Assembly: GCF_003937945.1 (NCBI RefSeq)
Contig: NZ_RSEC01000058.1
Span: forward strand, 620,001-684,000
Length of the DNA: 64,000 bases
Direction: 5' to 3'
Origin: Amycolatopsis eburnea
GTDB taxonomy: Bacteria > Actinomycetota > Actinomycetes > Mycobacteriales > Pseudonocardiaceae
Of the stretch, positions 52,334 to 60,229 are shown piece by piece. Under the pieces are notes generated by a model. The model worked only from the letters and a program-made list of their open reading frames with translations, did not search any database and was not told where the DNA came from. Each line of letters begins with the position of its first letter. Position 1 is the first letter of the stretch. The translations under genes and the position numbers were made by a program.

Positions 52334-53760
52334 TGACCAGTACTGAAGCCCCGCGCGCCAAGGGGCGCATCGTCTCGGTGACCGGGCCGGTCGTCGACGT
52401 CGAGTTCCCGCGCGGTTCCGTTCCCGACCAGTTCAACGCGCTCAAGGTCGACATCGAGTTCGAGCAGCTGCGCAAGACGGTGACCCTCGAGGTCGCCAGC
52501 CACCTGGGCGACAACCTCGTCCGCACGATCTCGCTCCAGCCGCAGGACGGCCTGGTCCGGGGCGCCGAGGTCACCGACACCGGCGGCCCGATCACGGTCC
52601 CGGTCGGCGACAAGGTCAAGGGCCACGTCTACAACGCCCTCGGCGAGTGCCTCGACGAGCCCGGCTACGGCGAGGACCTCGAGCGCTGGGGCATCCACCG
52701 CAGCGCCCCGTCCTTCGACCAGCTCGAAGGCAAGACCGAGATGCTGGAGACCGGCCTCAAGGTCGTCGACCTGCTCACCCCGTACGTCCAGGGTGGCAAG
52801 ATCGGCCTGTTCGGCGGTGCCGGCGTGGGCAAGACGGTGCTCATCAAGGAGATGATCACCCGCGTCGCCCGGAACTTCGGTGGTACCTCGGTGTTCGCGG
52901 GCGTCGGCGAGCGCACCCGTGAGGGCAACGACCTCTTCCTGGAGATGTCCGAGGACGGCGTCATCAACGACACCGCCCTCATCTTCGGCCAGATGGACGA
53001 GCCGCCGGGCACCCGCATGCGCGTCGCGCTGTCGGCGCTGACCATGGCGGAGTACTTCCGCGACGTCCAGAACCAGGACGTGCTGCTGTTCATCGACAAC
53101 ATCTTCCGGTTCACCCAGGCGGGTTCCGAGGTGTCGACCCTGCTGGGCCGCATGCCTTCCGCGGTGGGTTACCAGCCGACGCTGGCCGACGAGATGGGGC
53201 AGCTGCAGGAGCGGATCACCTCGACCCGGGGTCGTTCGATCACCTCGATGCAGGCGATCTACGTCCCCGCGGACGACTACACCGACCCGGCTCCGGCCGC
53301 GACGTTCGCCCACCTGGACGCCACCACCGAGCTCTCCCGGTCGGTGTTCCAGAAGGGCATCTTCCCGGCGGTGGACCCGCTGGCGTCGACGTCGACGATC
53401 CTCGACCCGGCCATCGTCGGTGAGGACCACTACCGCGTGGCCTCCGAGGTCATCCGGATCCTGCAGAAGTACAAGGAGCTGCAGGACATCATCGCGATCC
53501 TCGGTATGGACGAGCTCTCGGAAGAGGACAAGCTGACCGTTCAGCGCGCGCGCCGCATCGAGCGGTTCCTGTCGCAGAACATGCTGGTCGCCGAGGCGTT
53601 CACGCAGATCCCGGGCTCGACGGTGCCGCTGTCGGAGACCATCGAGTCGTTCGACCGCATCACCAAGGGTGACTTCGACCACTACCCGGAGCAGGCGTTC
53701 CTGGGTATCGGTGGCCTCGAAGACCTCGAGAAGAAGTACAAGGAAATCACCAAGAAGTGA
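52333..53760 (+). CDS. atpD: F1Fo ATP synthase subunit beta
   Basis: A 475-residue catalytic subunit: Walker A LFGGAGVGKTVLIKEMI, catalytic Glu in GVGERTREGNDL, Walker B VLLFIDNIFRFTQAG, and DELSEEDKLTVQRAR. ATG 52333 has AGGAAG upstream. It is separated from atpC by an unusually structured 204-bp gap. Confidence 0.97.
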   Translation: MTSTEAPRAKGRIVSVTGPVVDVEFPRGSVPDQFNALKVDIEFEQLRKTVTLEVASHLGDNLVRTISLQPQDGLVRGAEVTDTGGPITVPVGDKVKGHVYNALGECLDEPGYGEDLERWGIHRSAPSFDQLEGKTEMLETGLKVVDLLTPYVQGGKIGLFGGAGVGKTVLIKEMITRVARNFGGTSVFAGVGERTREGNDLFLEMSEDGVINDTALIFGQMDEPPGTRMRVALSALTMAEYFRDVQNQDVLLFIDNIFRFTQAGSEVSTLLGRMPSAVGYQPTLADEMGQLQERITSTRGRSITSMQAIYVPADDYTDPAPAATFAHLDATTELSRSVFQKGIFPAVDPLASTSTILDPAIVGEDHYRVASEVIRILQKYKELQDIIAILGMDELSEEDKLTVQRARRIERFLSQNMLVAEAFTQIPGSTVPLSETIESFDRITKGDFDHYPEQAFLGIGGLEDLEKKYKEITKK

Positions 53761-53844
53761 GTCATATTCGGATCAGGCCGGCGCGACGGACCGCAGGTTC
53801 ACCACCCGCCGCACTTTGCGCCGGCCGACGTCTGAATATGGCTC
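53759..53844 (+). other. long imperfect hairpin between atpD and atpC
   Basis: The outer arms 53759-53769 (GAGTCATATTC) and 53834-53844 (10 of 11 complementary) enclose perfect 9-bp arms at 53776-53784 (GGCCGGCGC) and 53818-53826. There is no T-run. It begins within the atpD stop codon. It may be an attenuator or a processing site. Confidence 0.5.
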
Positions 53845-53926
53845 ACCTGACTTCCTGAGCACGGCGGGGGCAGTGTCCTATGTGGACTCGGGCCCCCGCC
53901 GTTCTCATAGCTTCAGACAGACCTAT

Positions 53927-53932
53927 TACACT
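53927..53932 (+). promoter_or_regulatory. -10 element before atpC
   Basis: TACACT followed by CGGTGG, identical over 12 bp to the sequence before atpI. It suggests that atpC and DUF2550 have their own promoter downstream of the hairpin. Confidence 0.45.
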
Positions 53933-53964
53933 CGGTGGTAACACCCCGAGCGAAGGAGTGCTAC

Positions 53965-54330
53965 GTGGCTGAGATGTCCGTGGAGCTGGTGGCCGTCGAG
54001 CGCCGTCTCTGGTCGGGTACCGCCACTTTCGTGGTGGCGCAGACCACCGAGGGCGAGATCGGCATCATGGCCGGCCACGAGCCCGTGCTCGGGCAGCTCG
54101 TCGAGGGTGGCGTGGTCAAGGTGACGACCACCGACGGCGAGACGGTCTGCGCGGCCGTGCACGGCGGGTTCCTGTCGGTCACCGGCACCGGGGTCAGCAT
54201 CCTCGCCGAGAGCGCCGAGCTGTCCGACGAGATCGACGTCGACGCGGCGAAGGCGGCACTGAGCGCCGACGACGAGACCGAGCGGACGAGGGCCACGGCC
54301 CAGCTCCGCGCGGCAGGTCAGTCGGCCTGA
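53965..54330 (+). CDS. atpC: F1Fo ATP synthase subunit epsilon
   Basis: A 121-residue regulatory subunit: beta-sandwich (MSVELVAVERRLWSGTATFV, then GEIGIMAGHEPVLGQLVEGG) and a short C-terminal helical part. GTG 53965 has GAAGGAG 7 nt upstream, which rules against the open frame extending to 53935. Confidence 0.95.
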   Translation: MAEMSVELVAVERRLWSGTATFVVAQTTEGEIGIMAGHEPVLGQLVEGGVVKVTTTDGETVCAAVHGGFLSVTGTGVSILAESAELSDEIDVDAAKAALSADDETERTRATAQLRAAGQSA

Positions 54331-54355
54331 GCGGGAGACGGGCAGGAGCCGGGCC

Positions 54356-54790
54356 GTGAAGATCACCGTGGTCGTAGTCGGGCTCCTGATCGTGCTCGCC
54401 GTGCTGGCCGCCTGGTACGGCCAGCGGTGGATCCGGATGCGCCGCGGTGGCGGCGTGAGCGTCGCGCTGCGGTGGCGTCCGGACGCCGCGCGGTCCAGCT
54501 GGCACCTGGGGCTGGGCCGCTACGAGGGCGACGAGTTCGTCTGGTATCGCGTGTGGAGCCTGCGGACCGGCCCGGACCGCGTCTTCCAGCGGGAAAGCAT
54601 GCAGATCGCCGACCGACGGGACCCGTCCGGGAGCGAGGCCTACGCCGTTCCCGAGGGCTCGACCGTGCTGCGCTGCGAGTCCGAGACCCAGGAGGCGATC
54701 GAGATCGCCATGGGCCCGGGCGCGCTGACCGGCTTCCTCTCCTGGCTCGAATCCGCCCCGCCCGGGCGACGCCTCCCGCGCGCCTCCTGA
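54356..54790 (+). CDS. DUF2550 membrane protein
   Basis: A 144-residue protein with one N-terminal membrane helix (VVVVGLLIVLAVLAAWYG) and a small beta-rich domain containing ALRWRPDAARSSWHLGLGRY. It is found next to atpC across actinobacteria (Rv1312 in M. tuberculosis). Function unknown; the fixed position hints at a link to energy metabolism. Confidence 0.85.
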   Translation: MKITVVVVGLLIVLAVLAAWYGQRWIRMRRGGGVSVALRWRPDAARSSWHLGLGRYEGDEFVWYRVWSLRTGPDRVFQRESMQIADRRDPSGSEAYAVPEGSTVLRCESETQEAIEIAMGPGALTGFLSWLESAPPGRRLPRAS

Positions 54791-54856
54791 CTGTCTCGCT
54801 GTGTTTGTCTCAAACTGGGACAGCCACGGCTCCGGATTTGGCCTACGGTTGAGCGC

Positions 54857-55177
54857 ATGATCTTCATCGTGGTCAAGTTCCCGGTCAAGCCCGAGCACGC
54901 CGAAGCCTGGCCGGAAATCGTCGCCGACTACACCCGGGACACCCGCGCCGAAGCGGGCAACCGGTTCTTCGAATGGTCCCGCAGCCTCGAGGACAAGAAC
55001 ACCTACGTGCTGGTCGAGGGCTTCGACGGCCAGGACGCGGCCGTCGCGCACGTCGGGTCCGACCACTTCAAGTGGGCCGTCGAGAACCTGGGTGCCTACA
55101 TCAGCGACAACCCGCGGATCATCAACGTCCAGGACGCCTCCGACTGGGGCCCGATGGCCGAGATCCAGCCGCACTAA
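54857..55177 (+). CDS. antibiotic biosynthesis monooxygenase-type (ABM) protein
   Basis: A 106-residue dimeric ferredoxin-like ABM fold: MIFIVVKFPVKPEHAEAWPE, then NRFFEWSRSLEDKNTYVLVE, and HFKWAVENLGAY. Members are quinol monooxygenases or heme-degrading enzymes; which one is unclear. The ATG lies 7 nt after TACGGT, without a ribosome binding site. Confidence 0.8.
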   Translation: MIFIVVKFPVKPEHAEAWPEIVADYTRDTRAEAGNRFFEWSRSLEDKNTYVLVEGFDGQDAAVAHVGSDHFKWAVENLGAYISDNPRIINVQDASDWGPMAEIQPH

Positions 55178-55187
55178 ACTGGGGTCC

Positions 55188-56426
55188 GTGACCCTCGTCG
55201 AGATCCCCGGCTCCAAGTCCGTCACCGCCCGCGGCCTGTTCCTGGCCGCCGCCGCGCACGGCACCACGACCCTCGGCCGTCCGCTGCACTCGGACGACAC
55301 CGAGGGCTTCGCCGAGGGGCTCGTCAAGCTCGGCTACCGCGTCGACCGGCAGCCGGGCGCGTGGACGATCGAGGGCCGCCCGTCCGGCCCCGGCGTCGCT
55401 TCCGCCGAGGTCTTCTGCCGCGACGGCGCCACGACGGCCCGGTTCCTGCCCGCGTTGGCCGCGGCCGGTAACGGGACGTTCCACTTCGACGCCTCCGACC
55501 AGATGCGCCGGCGCCCGCTCGGGCCGCTGACCGACGCGCTGCAGGAGCTGGGCGTCGACCTCGAGTTCGGCGGCGAGCCGGGCCACCACCCGCTGACCGT
55601 CCGCGCGGACGGCGTCAAGGGCGGCGAGCTGACCCTGGACGCGGGGCTGTCGTCGCAGTTCCTGACCGCGTTGCTGCTGCTCGGGCCGCTGACCGCGGAG
55701 GGGCTGCGGATCACGGTGACCGACCTGGTGTCGGTGCCCTACGTCGAGATCACGCTCGAGATGATGCGGCGCTTCGGCGTCGACGTCCGGCGCGAGGGGA
55801 AGACGTTCGTCGTCCCGCCGGCGCCGTACCAGGCCTGCGAGTACCCGGTGGAGCCGGACGCGTCGACGGCCAGCTACTTCCTCGCCGCGGCGGCCGTCAC
55901 GGGCCGCACGGTGACCATCCCCGGGCTCGGGTCTTCGGCACTGCAGGGCGACGTGAAGTTCGTCGACGTGCTGCGCGAGATGGGTGCGCACGTGGAACTT
56001 GCTGAGGACTCGGTGACCGTCGCGGGCCCGTCGGAAGGCCTGCGTGGCGTCACGGTCACCATGCGCGACATCTCGGACACCGTCCCGACGCTGGCGGCGA
56101 TCGCGCCGTTCGCCTCGGGCCCGGTGCGCATCGAGGACGTCTACAACACGCGCATCAAGGAGAGCGACCGGCTCGACGCGTGCGAAGAGAACCTGCGCGC
56201 GTTGGGCATCGAGGTGGAGACGGGCCGCGACTGGATCGAAATCCAGCCCGGCACGCCGACGGGCGCGCTGGTCAAGTGCCGCCGCGACCACCGGATCGCG
56301 ATGGCGTTCAGCATCACCGGCCTGCGCACGCCGGGCATCACGCTGGACGACCCGGACTGCGTGAAGAAGACGTTCCCCGGCTTCCACCAGGCGCTGGGGA
56401 CCCTGCGAGAGAGCTGGGGTATCTGA
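55188..56426 (+). CDS. EPSP synthase-family protein (divergent AroA)
   Basis: A 412-residue inside-out alpha/beta barrel of the enolpyruvyl transferase family. IPGSKSVTARGLFLAAAA, SSQFLTALLLLGP, ISDTVPTLAAIAPFAS (catalytic Asp), NTRIKESDRLDACEENLRAL and DHRIAMAFSITGL match AroA. The glyphosate-loop motif NAGTxxR is DGATTAR, and the usual RMxxRP is QMRRRP. It may be a shikimate enzyme or a specialised paralogue; another aroA elsewhere would decide. TAAACT, 7 nt before the GTG, overlaps the stop of the ABM gene. Confidence 0.82.
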   Translation: MTLVEIPGSKSVTARGLFLAAAAHGTTTLGRPLHSDDTEGFAEGLVKLGYRVDRQPGAWTIEGRPSGPGVASAEVFCRDGATTARFLPALAAAGNGTFHFDASDQMRRRPLGPLTDALQELGVDLEFGGEPGHHPLTVRADGVKGGELTLDAGLSSQFLTALLLLGPLTAEGLRITVTDLVSVPYVEITLEMMRRFGVDVRREGKTFVVPPAPYQACEYPVEPDASTASYFLAAAAVTGRTVTIPGLGSSALQGDVKFVDVLREMGAHVELAEDSVTVAGPSEGLRGVTVTMRDISDTVPTLAAIAPFASGPVRIEDVYNTRIKESDRLDACEENLRALGIEVETGRDWIEIQPGTPTGALVKCRRDHRIAMAFSITGLRTPGITLDDPDCVKKTFPGFHQALGTLRESWGI

Positions 56427-56578
56427 TGGCCGAAGAGAACCGCTTCGCGAAGCTCCCGGAGCGCGTGAAGCCGGAGGACATGGTCACGACGCAGGCCGTG
56501 GACCCGGCGTTCGACGGGACACCGGAGGTCGACCTCGAGCGCTACTGGGCCGCTCAGGAACAGGGCAGGCTGGGCTAG
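56426..56578 (+). CDS. small conserved-looking protein coupled to the aroA-like gene
   Basis: A 50-residue acidic protein (MAEENRFAKLPERVKPEDMV, ending WAAQEQGRLG). Its ATG shares a base with the upstream stop (TGATG). The coupling and the codon choice support expression. No family recognised. Confidence 0.5.
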   Translation: MAEENRFAKLPERVKPEDMVTTQAVDPAFDGTPEVDLERYWAAQEQGRLG

Positions 56579-57147
56579 GGCTGCCCGCCCGGCTGCCACA
56601 GCACGTCACCCTCGGGGTTGGCCAGCCGGGCCAGGATGAACAGCAGGTCCGAGAGCCGGTTCAGGTACTTCACCGCGATCGGGTTCGTCGTCTCCGGCTC
56701 GGCCTCGTACAGCGCCCACGCGCTGCGCTCCGCGCGCCGGGACACCGTGCGCGCCTGGTGCAGGAAGGCCGCGCCCGGGGTGCCGCCCGGCAGGATGAAC
56801 GACGTCAGCTTCGGCAGGCGCTCGTTGAACTCGTCGCACCAGCCTTCGAGCCGCTCGACGTACTTCTCCGTGATCCGCAGCGGCGGGTACGGCGGGTCGT
56901 CGGAAATCGGCAGGCACAGGTCCGCGCCGACGTCGAAGAGATCGTTCTGCACCACACGCAGGACGTCCGCGACTTCGGTGGTCAGCTGCCCGACGGCGAT
57001 CGCGAGCCCCAGCACGGAGTTCGTCTCGTCGGTGTCCGCGTACGCGCCCAGCCGCGGGGACGTCTTGGGCACGCGGGACCCGTCGCCGAGCGCGGTCGTG
57101 CCGTTGTCGCCGACCTTCGTGTAGACGCGGTTGATGCGAACGACCAT
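56575..57147 (-). CDS. pduO: cob(I)alamin adenosyltransferase, PduO type
   Basis: A 190-residue trimeric enzyme that makes adenosylcobalamin. The ATP-binding N-terminus is INRVYTKVGDNGTTALGDGS, followed by RLGAYADTDETNSVLGLAI, SFILPGGTPGAAFLHQART and RRAERSAW. The ATG at 57147 lies 6 nt after TATGGT. It is divergent from murA and convergent with the small upstream ORF, the same arrangement as Rv1314c beside murA in M. tuberculosis. Confidence 0.93.
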   Translation of the reverse strand: MVVRINRVYTKVGDNGTTALGDGSRVPKTSPRLGAYADTDETNSVLGLAIAVGQLTTEVADVLRVVQNDLFDVGADLCLPISDDPPYPPLRITEKYVERLEGWCDEFNERLPKLTSFILPGGTPGAAFLHQARTVSRRAERSAWALYEAEPETTNPIAVKYLNRLSDLLFILARLANPEGDVLWQPGGQP

Positions 57148-57208
57148 GAACCCACCATAGCGGCCCCCGCCCGGGCCGAATCCGGGCGAGAGGGCATGAT
57201 TGGCGGCC

Positions 57209-58483
57209 ATGAGCGAGCACTTCGACGTGCATGGCGGAGCCCGGCTGGTCGGCGAGGTCGACGTGGTCGGCGCCAAGAACAGCGTGCTGAAGCTGATGGC
57301 CGCGGCCCTCCTCGCGGAGGGCACCACGACCATCACGAACTGCCCGCAGATCCTCGACGTCCCGCTGATGGGCGACGTGCTGCGGAGCGTCGGCTGCGAG
57401 GTCGTCATCGAGGGCGACACCGCCACGATCACGACGCCTGCCGAGCTGTCGCACCGCGCGGACTCCGCGGCGATGGGCAAGCTGCGCGCGTCCGTCTGCG
57501 TGCTGGGGCCGCTGGTCGGGCGGCTGAAGCAGGCCGTCGTGGCGCTGCCGGGCGGCGACGCGATCGGCTCGCGCCCGCTGGACATGCACCAGAACGGCCT
57601 GCGCAAGCTGGGCGCGACGAGCACGATCGAGCACGGCTGCGTCGTCGCGAAGGCCGAGACGCTGGTCGGCGCGCAGATCTGGCTGGACTTCCCGAGCGTC
57701 GGCGCGACCGAGAACATCCTGATGGCGGCCGTGCTGGCCGAGGGCACCACGGTCATCGACAACTGCGCGCGCGAGCCCGAGATCGCCGACATCTGCACGA
57801 TGCTCACCGAGATGGGCGCGAAGATCGAAGGTGCCGGGACGTCGACGCTCACGGTGCACGGCGTCGAGAAGCTGCACCCGACCACCCACAGCGTGATCGG
57901 CGACCGGATCGTCGGCGCGACCTGGGCGTTCGCCGCCTCGATGACCCGCGGCGACATCACCGTCCGCGGCGTCAACCCGCACCACCTCGACCTGGTGCTG
58001 AACAAGCTGGAACTGGCCGGCGCCGAGGTCGAGACGTTCGACGACAAGGGCTTCCGCGTGATCCAGCCCGAGCGCCCGAAGGCGGTCGACTGGGTGACGC
58101 TGCCGTACCCCGGCTTCGCGACCGACCTGCAGCCCTTCGCGGTGGCGCTGTCGGCGGTGTCCGAGGGCACGTCGATGATCACGGAGAACGTCTACGAGGC
58201 GCGCTTCCGCTTCATCGAGGAGATGGTCCGCCTGTCCGGCGACGCCCGCACGGACGGCCACCACGCGGTGGTCCGCGGCGTCTCCCAGCTGTCGAGCGCC
58301 CCGGTGTGGGCCTCCGACATCCGCGCGGGCGCCGGCCTGGTGCTGGCGGGCCTGTGCGCGGACGGCGTCACGGAGGTCTGGGACGTCTTCCACATCGACC
58401 GCGGCTACCCCCACTTCGTGGAGAACCTGAACCGGCTGGGCGCGCGCATCGAGCGGGTCAGCGGCGAGCCCGAGCGGAACTGA
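57209..58483 (+). CDS. murA: UDP-N-acetylglucosamine 1-carboxyvinyltransferase
   Basis: A 424-residue enzyme catalysing the first committed peptidoglycan step. VVGAKNSVLKLMAAALLAEG at the start and LPYPGFATDLQPFAVALSAV, AGAGLVLAGLCADG are diagnostic. The catalytic-loop residue that is Cys in most bacteria is Asp117 here (ALPGGDAIGSRP), as in M. tuberculosis, where it removes the fosfomycin target. The ATG at 57209 lies 8 nt after CATGAT, with no ribosome binding site. Confidence 0.96.
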   Translation: MSEHFDVHGGARLVGEVDVVGAKNSVLKLMAAALLAEGTTTITNCPQILDVPLMGDVLRSVGCEVVIEGDTATITTPAELSHRADSAAMGKLRASVCVLGPLVGRLKQAVVALPGGDAIGSRPLDMHQNGLRKLGATSTIEHGCVVAKAETLVGAQIWLDFPSVGATENILMAAVLAEGTTVIDNCAREPEIADICTMLTEMGAKIEGAGTSTLTVHGVEKLHPTTHSVIGDRIVGATWAFAASMTRGDITVRGVNPHHLDLVLNKLELAGAEVETFDDKGFRVIQPERPKAVDWVTLPYPGFATDLQPFAVALSAVSEGTSMITENVYEARFRFIEEMVRLSGDARTDGHHAVVRGVSQLSSAPVWASDIRAGAGLVLAGLCADGVTEVWDVFHIDRGYPHFVENLNRLGARIERVSGEPERN

Positions 58484-58533
58484 GTCCGGAACGCGTATCG
58501 TAAACTTCTGTAAACCGCGGACAGGGGGTTGCG

Positions 58534-59109
58534 ATGACGGCGCTGCCCGACTGGATGGTGCTCCCGCCCGAGGGCCTTTCGGCCGAAGGATACGAAGCGC
58601 TGCCCGAAGAAGTCTGCCGTGTCATCGAGATCGTCGATGGAGCGATTGTCGTGAACCCGGCCCCGCGCCGCCCGCACCAGAAGATCATCCGGCGGATGTC
58701 CTACGCACTCGAAGAGGCGTGCGGGGCCGAGCTGGCGGTGGAGTTCGCCGTCGATCTCCGCTTGCGGGACGTGCCGTTGCTCAACCGCCGCCCCGATCTG
58801 GTGGTCTACGACGCGTCGCTGGACGCCGACACCGTACTGCGGCCCGAGCACTGCTCGCTGGTGATCGAAGTGATGTCCCCGGGCTCGATCACCGCCGACC
58901 AGACGGACAAGCCCGCGGAGTACGCGGCCGCCGGGATCCCGCACTTCTGGCGCGTCGAGAACGAGACCGACGACGTCCGCGGGCTCACGATCTTCTGCTA
59001 CCGGCTGGATCCGACGACCCGCGTGTACACCTCGACCGGCGCGCACAAGGGCAAGCTGGCGGTGTCGGATCCGTTCGACTTCGCGATGGATCTGGCCGAC
59101 CTGCTCTGA
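58534..59109 (+). CDS. Uma2-family (DUF820) nuclease-fold protein
   Basis: A 191-residue PD-(D/E)XK-fold protein. RRPDLVVYDASLDADT supplies the motif II Asp, and CSLVIEVMSPGSITADQTDK gives ExM/K-type motif III. These are abundant in actinobacteria and cyanobacteria, often in many copies; biological role unclear. ATG with AGGGGG upstream. Confidence 0.8.
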   Translation: MTALPDWMVLPPEGLSAEGYEALPEEVCRVIEIVDGAIVVNPAPRRPHQKIIRRMSYALEEACGAELAVEFAVDLRLRDVPLLNRRPDLVVYDASLDADTVLRPEHCSLVIEVMSPGSITADQTDKPAEYAAAGIPHFWRVENETDDVRGLTIFCYRLDPTTRVYTSTGAHKGKLAVSDPFDFAMDLADLL

Positions 59110-59110
59110 G

Positions 59111-59704
59111 TCAAGCGTCCTGCGCGCCGAGTGCGCGCAGGGCGTACGCCACCAGGCGGTCCACGTAGTCCGGCTCCGCCTCGGCCTGCCGGACCACCAG
59201 CCGCCAGTAGATGGGCGCGGCAAGGGCGTCGAGCGCCATTTCCATGTCCAGGTCCGCGGGTAGCTCGCCGCGGGTGATCGCGCGGCGCAGCATCGTCTCG
59301 CCGACCTCGCGGCGCGGGCCGCCGATGGCTCCGCGCAGGCCGGCGCCGTGGCCCGGGTTGCGGGCGTCCTCCGCGACCAGGTCCGGCAGGATCCGCGAGA
59401 ACAGCGGGTGCGTGAGCCAGTCGATCAGCGCCTGCATCGTCTCGCGCAGGTCGCCGCGCAGCGAGCCCGTGTCGGCCTCCGCCGCGCGGGTCACGCTGAA
59501 CTCCGTCACCACGGAGGCGATCATGTGCTCCTTCGACGCCCACCGCCGGTACAGCGCGCTCTTGCCGACGCCGGCGCGTTTCGCCACGGCTTCCATCGAC
59601 AGCCGCCCGTAGCCCTGCTCGGCGAGTTCCCACATGACGGCTTCGCTGATGGCCTGCGTGACCTCGGGCTGGAGGACCGCGGCGCCGGTCGGGGTGCGTG
59701 CCAT
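59111..59704 (-). CDS. TetR-family repressor
   Basis: A 197-residue protein. The N-terminal helix-turn-helix is LAEQGYGRLSMEAVAKRAGV, then GKSALYRRWASKEHMI. The C-terminal ligand domain has the TetR_C arrangement with LPDLVAEDARNPG. The ATG is 6 nt after TACACT, and the first operator core covers the expected -35 position, so it should repress itself. It is divergent from the three-gene cluster it probably controls. Confidence 0.87.
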   Translation of the reverse strand: MARTPTGAAVLQPEVTQAISEAVMWELAEQGYGRLSMEAVAKRAGVGKSALYRRWASKEHMIASVVTEFSVTRAAEADTGSLRGDLRETMQALIDWLTHPLFSRILPDLVAEDARNPGHGAGLRGAIGGPRREVGETMLRRAITRGELPADLDMEMALDALAAPIYWRLVVRQAEAEPDYVDRLVAYALRALGAQDA

Positions 59705-59729
59705 GGCGGCAGTGTAGCGGGTGGACGGA

Positions 59730-59770
59730 ACGGTACCGTCCCGTCTATCCTGACGTCGGGACGGTACCGT
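59730..59770. promoter_or_regulatory. pair of identical TetR operator cores
   Basis: The 10-bp palindrome ACGGTACCGT occurs at 59730-59739 and 59761-59770. The centres are 31 bp apart (about three helical turns), so both dimers would bind the same face. It lies between the divergent TetR and SnoaL-like genes. Confidence 0.75.
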
Positions 59771-59797
59771 ATCGTCCAAACGTTCAAGGAGGCTGCG

Positions 59798-60229
59798 ATG
59801 CGCGACTTCGTCGAGCACGCGCTCGATCTGCTGCTCAAGCACGACATGGCCGGGTTCGCCGGGCTCTGGGCCGAGGACGGCGTCCTCGAGTTCCCGTTCG
59901 CCGCTCCGGGCTACCCGGCGCGCGTCGAAGGCCGGGACGCCATCCGCGAGTACCTGCGCGACTACCCGAACCTCCTGGACATCCGGGAGGTCACGGCGAA
60001 GACCGTGCACGAGACCACCGACCCGGCCGTGGTCGTCGCCGAGTTCACCGTCGCCGGCGTCGTCGTCGCGACACAGAAGCCGTACGAGCTGTCGTACATC
60101 GCCGTGATCACCGTCGAGGACGGCGAGATCCGCCGCTACCGCGACTACTGGAGCCCGCAGGCCGCGGCGGACCTGCTCGGCGGCGCGGACGAGCTGACCG
60201 CGGCCTTCACCGGCGGCGACCGTGGCTGA
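59798..60229 (+). CDS. SnoaL-like (NTF2-fold) protein
   Basis: A 143-residue single-domain cone fold: VEHALDLLLKHDMAGFAGLW, EFPFAAPGYPARVEGRDAIR, and YIAVITVEDGEIRRYRDYWS. Members are isomerases, hydrolases or binding proteins for small hydrophobic ligands. ATG with AAGGAGG upstream. It overlaps the next gene by 8 bp and is first in the TetR-controlled cluster. Confidence 0.8.
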   Translation: MRDFVEHALDLLLKHDMAGFAGLWAEDGVLEFPFAAPGYPARVEGRDAIREYLRDYPNLLDIREVTAKTVHETTDPAVVVAEFTVAGVVVATQKPYELSYIAVITVEDGEIRRYRDYWSPQAAADLLGGADELTAAFTGGDRG

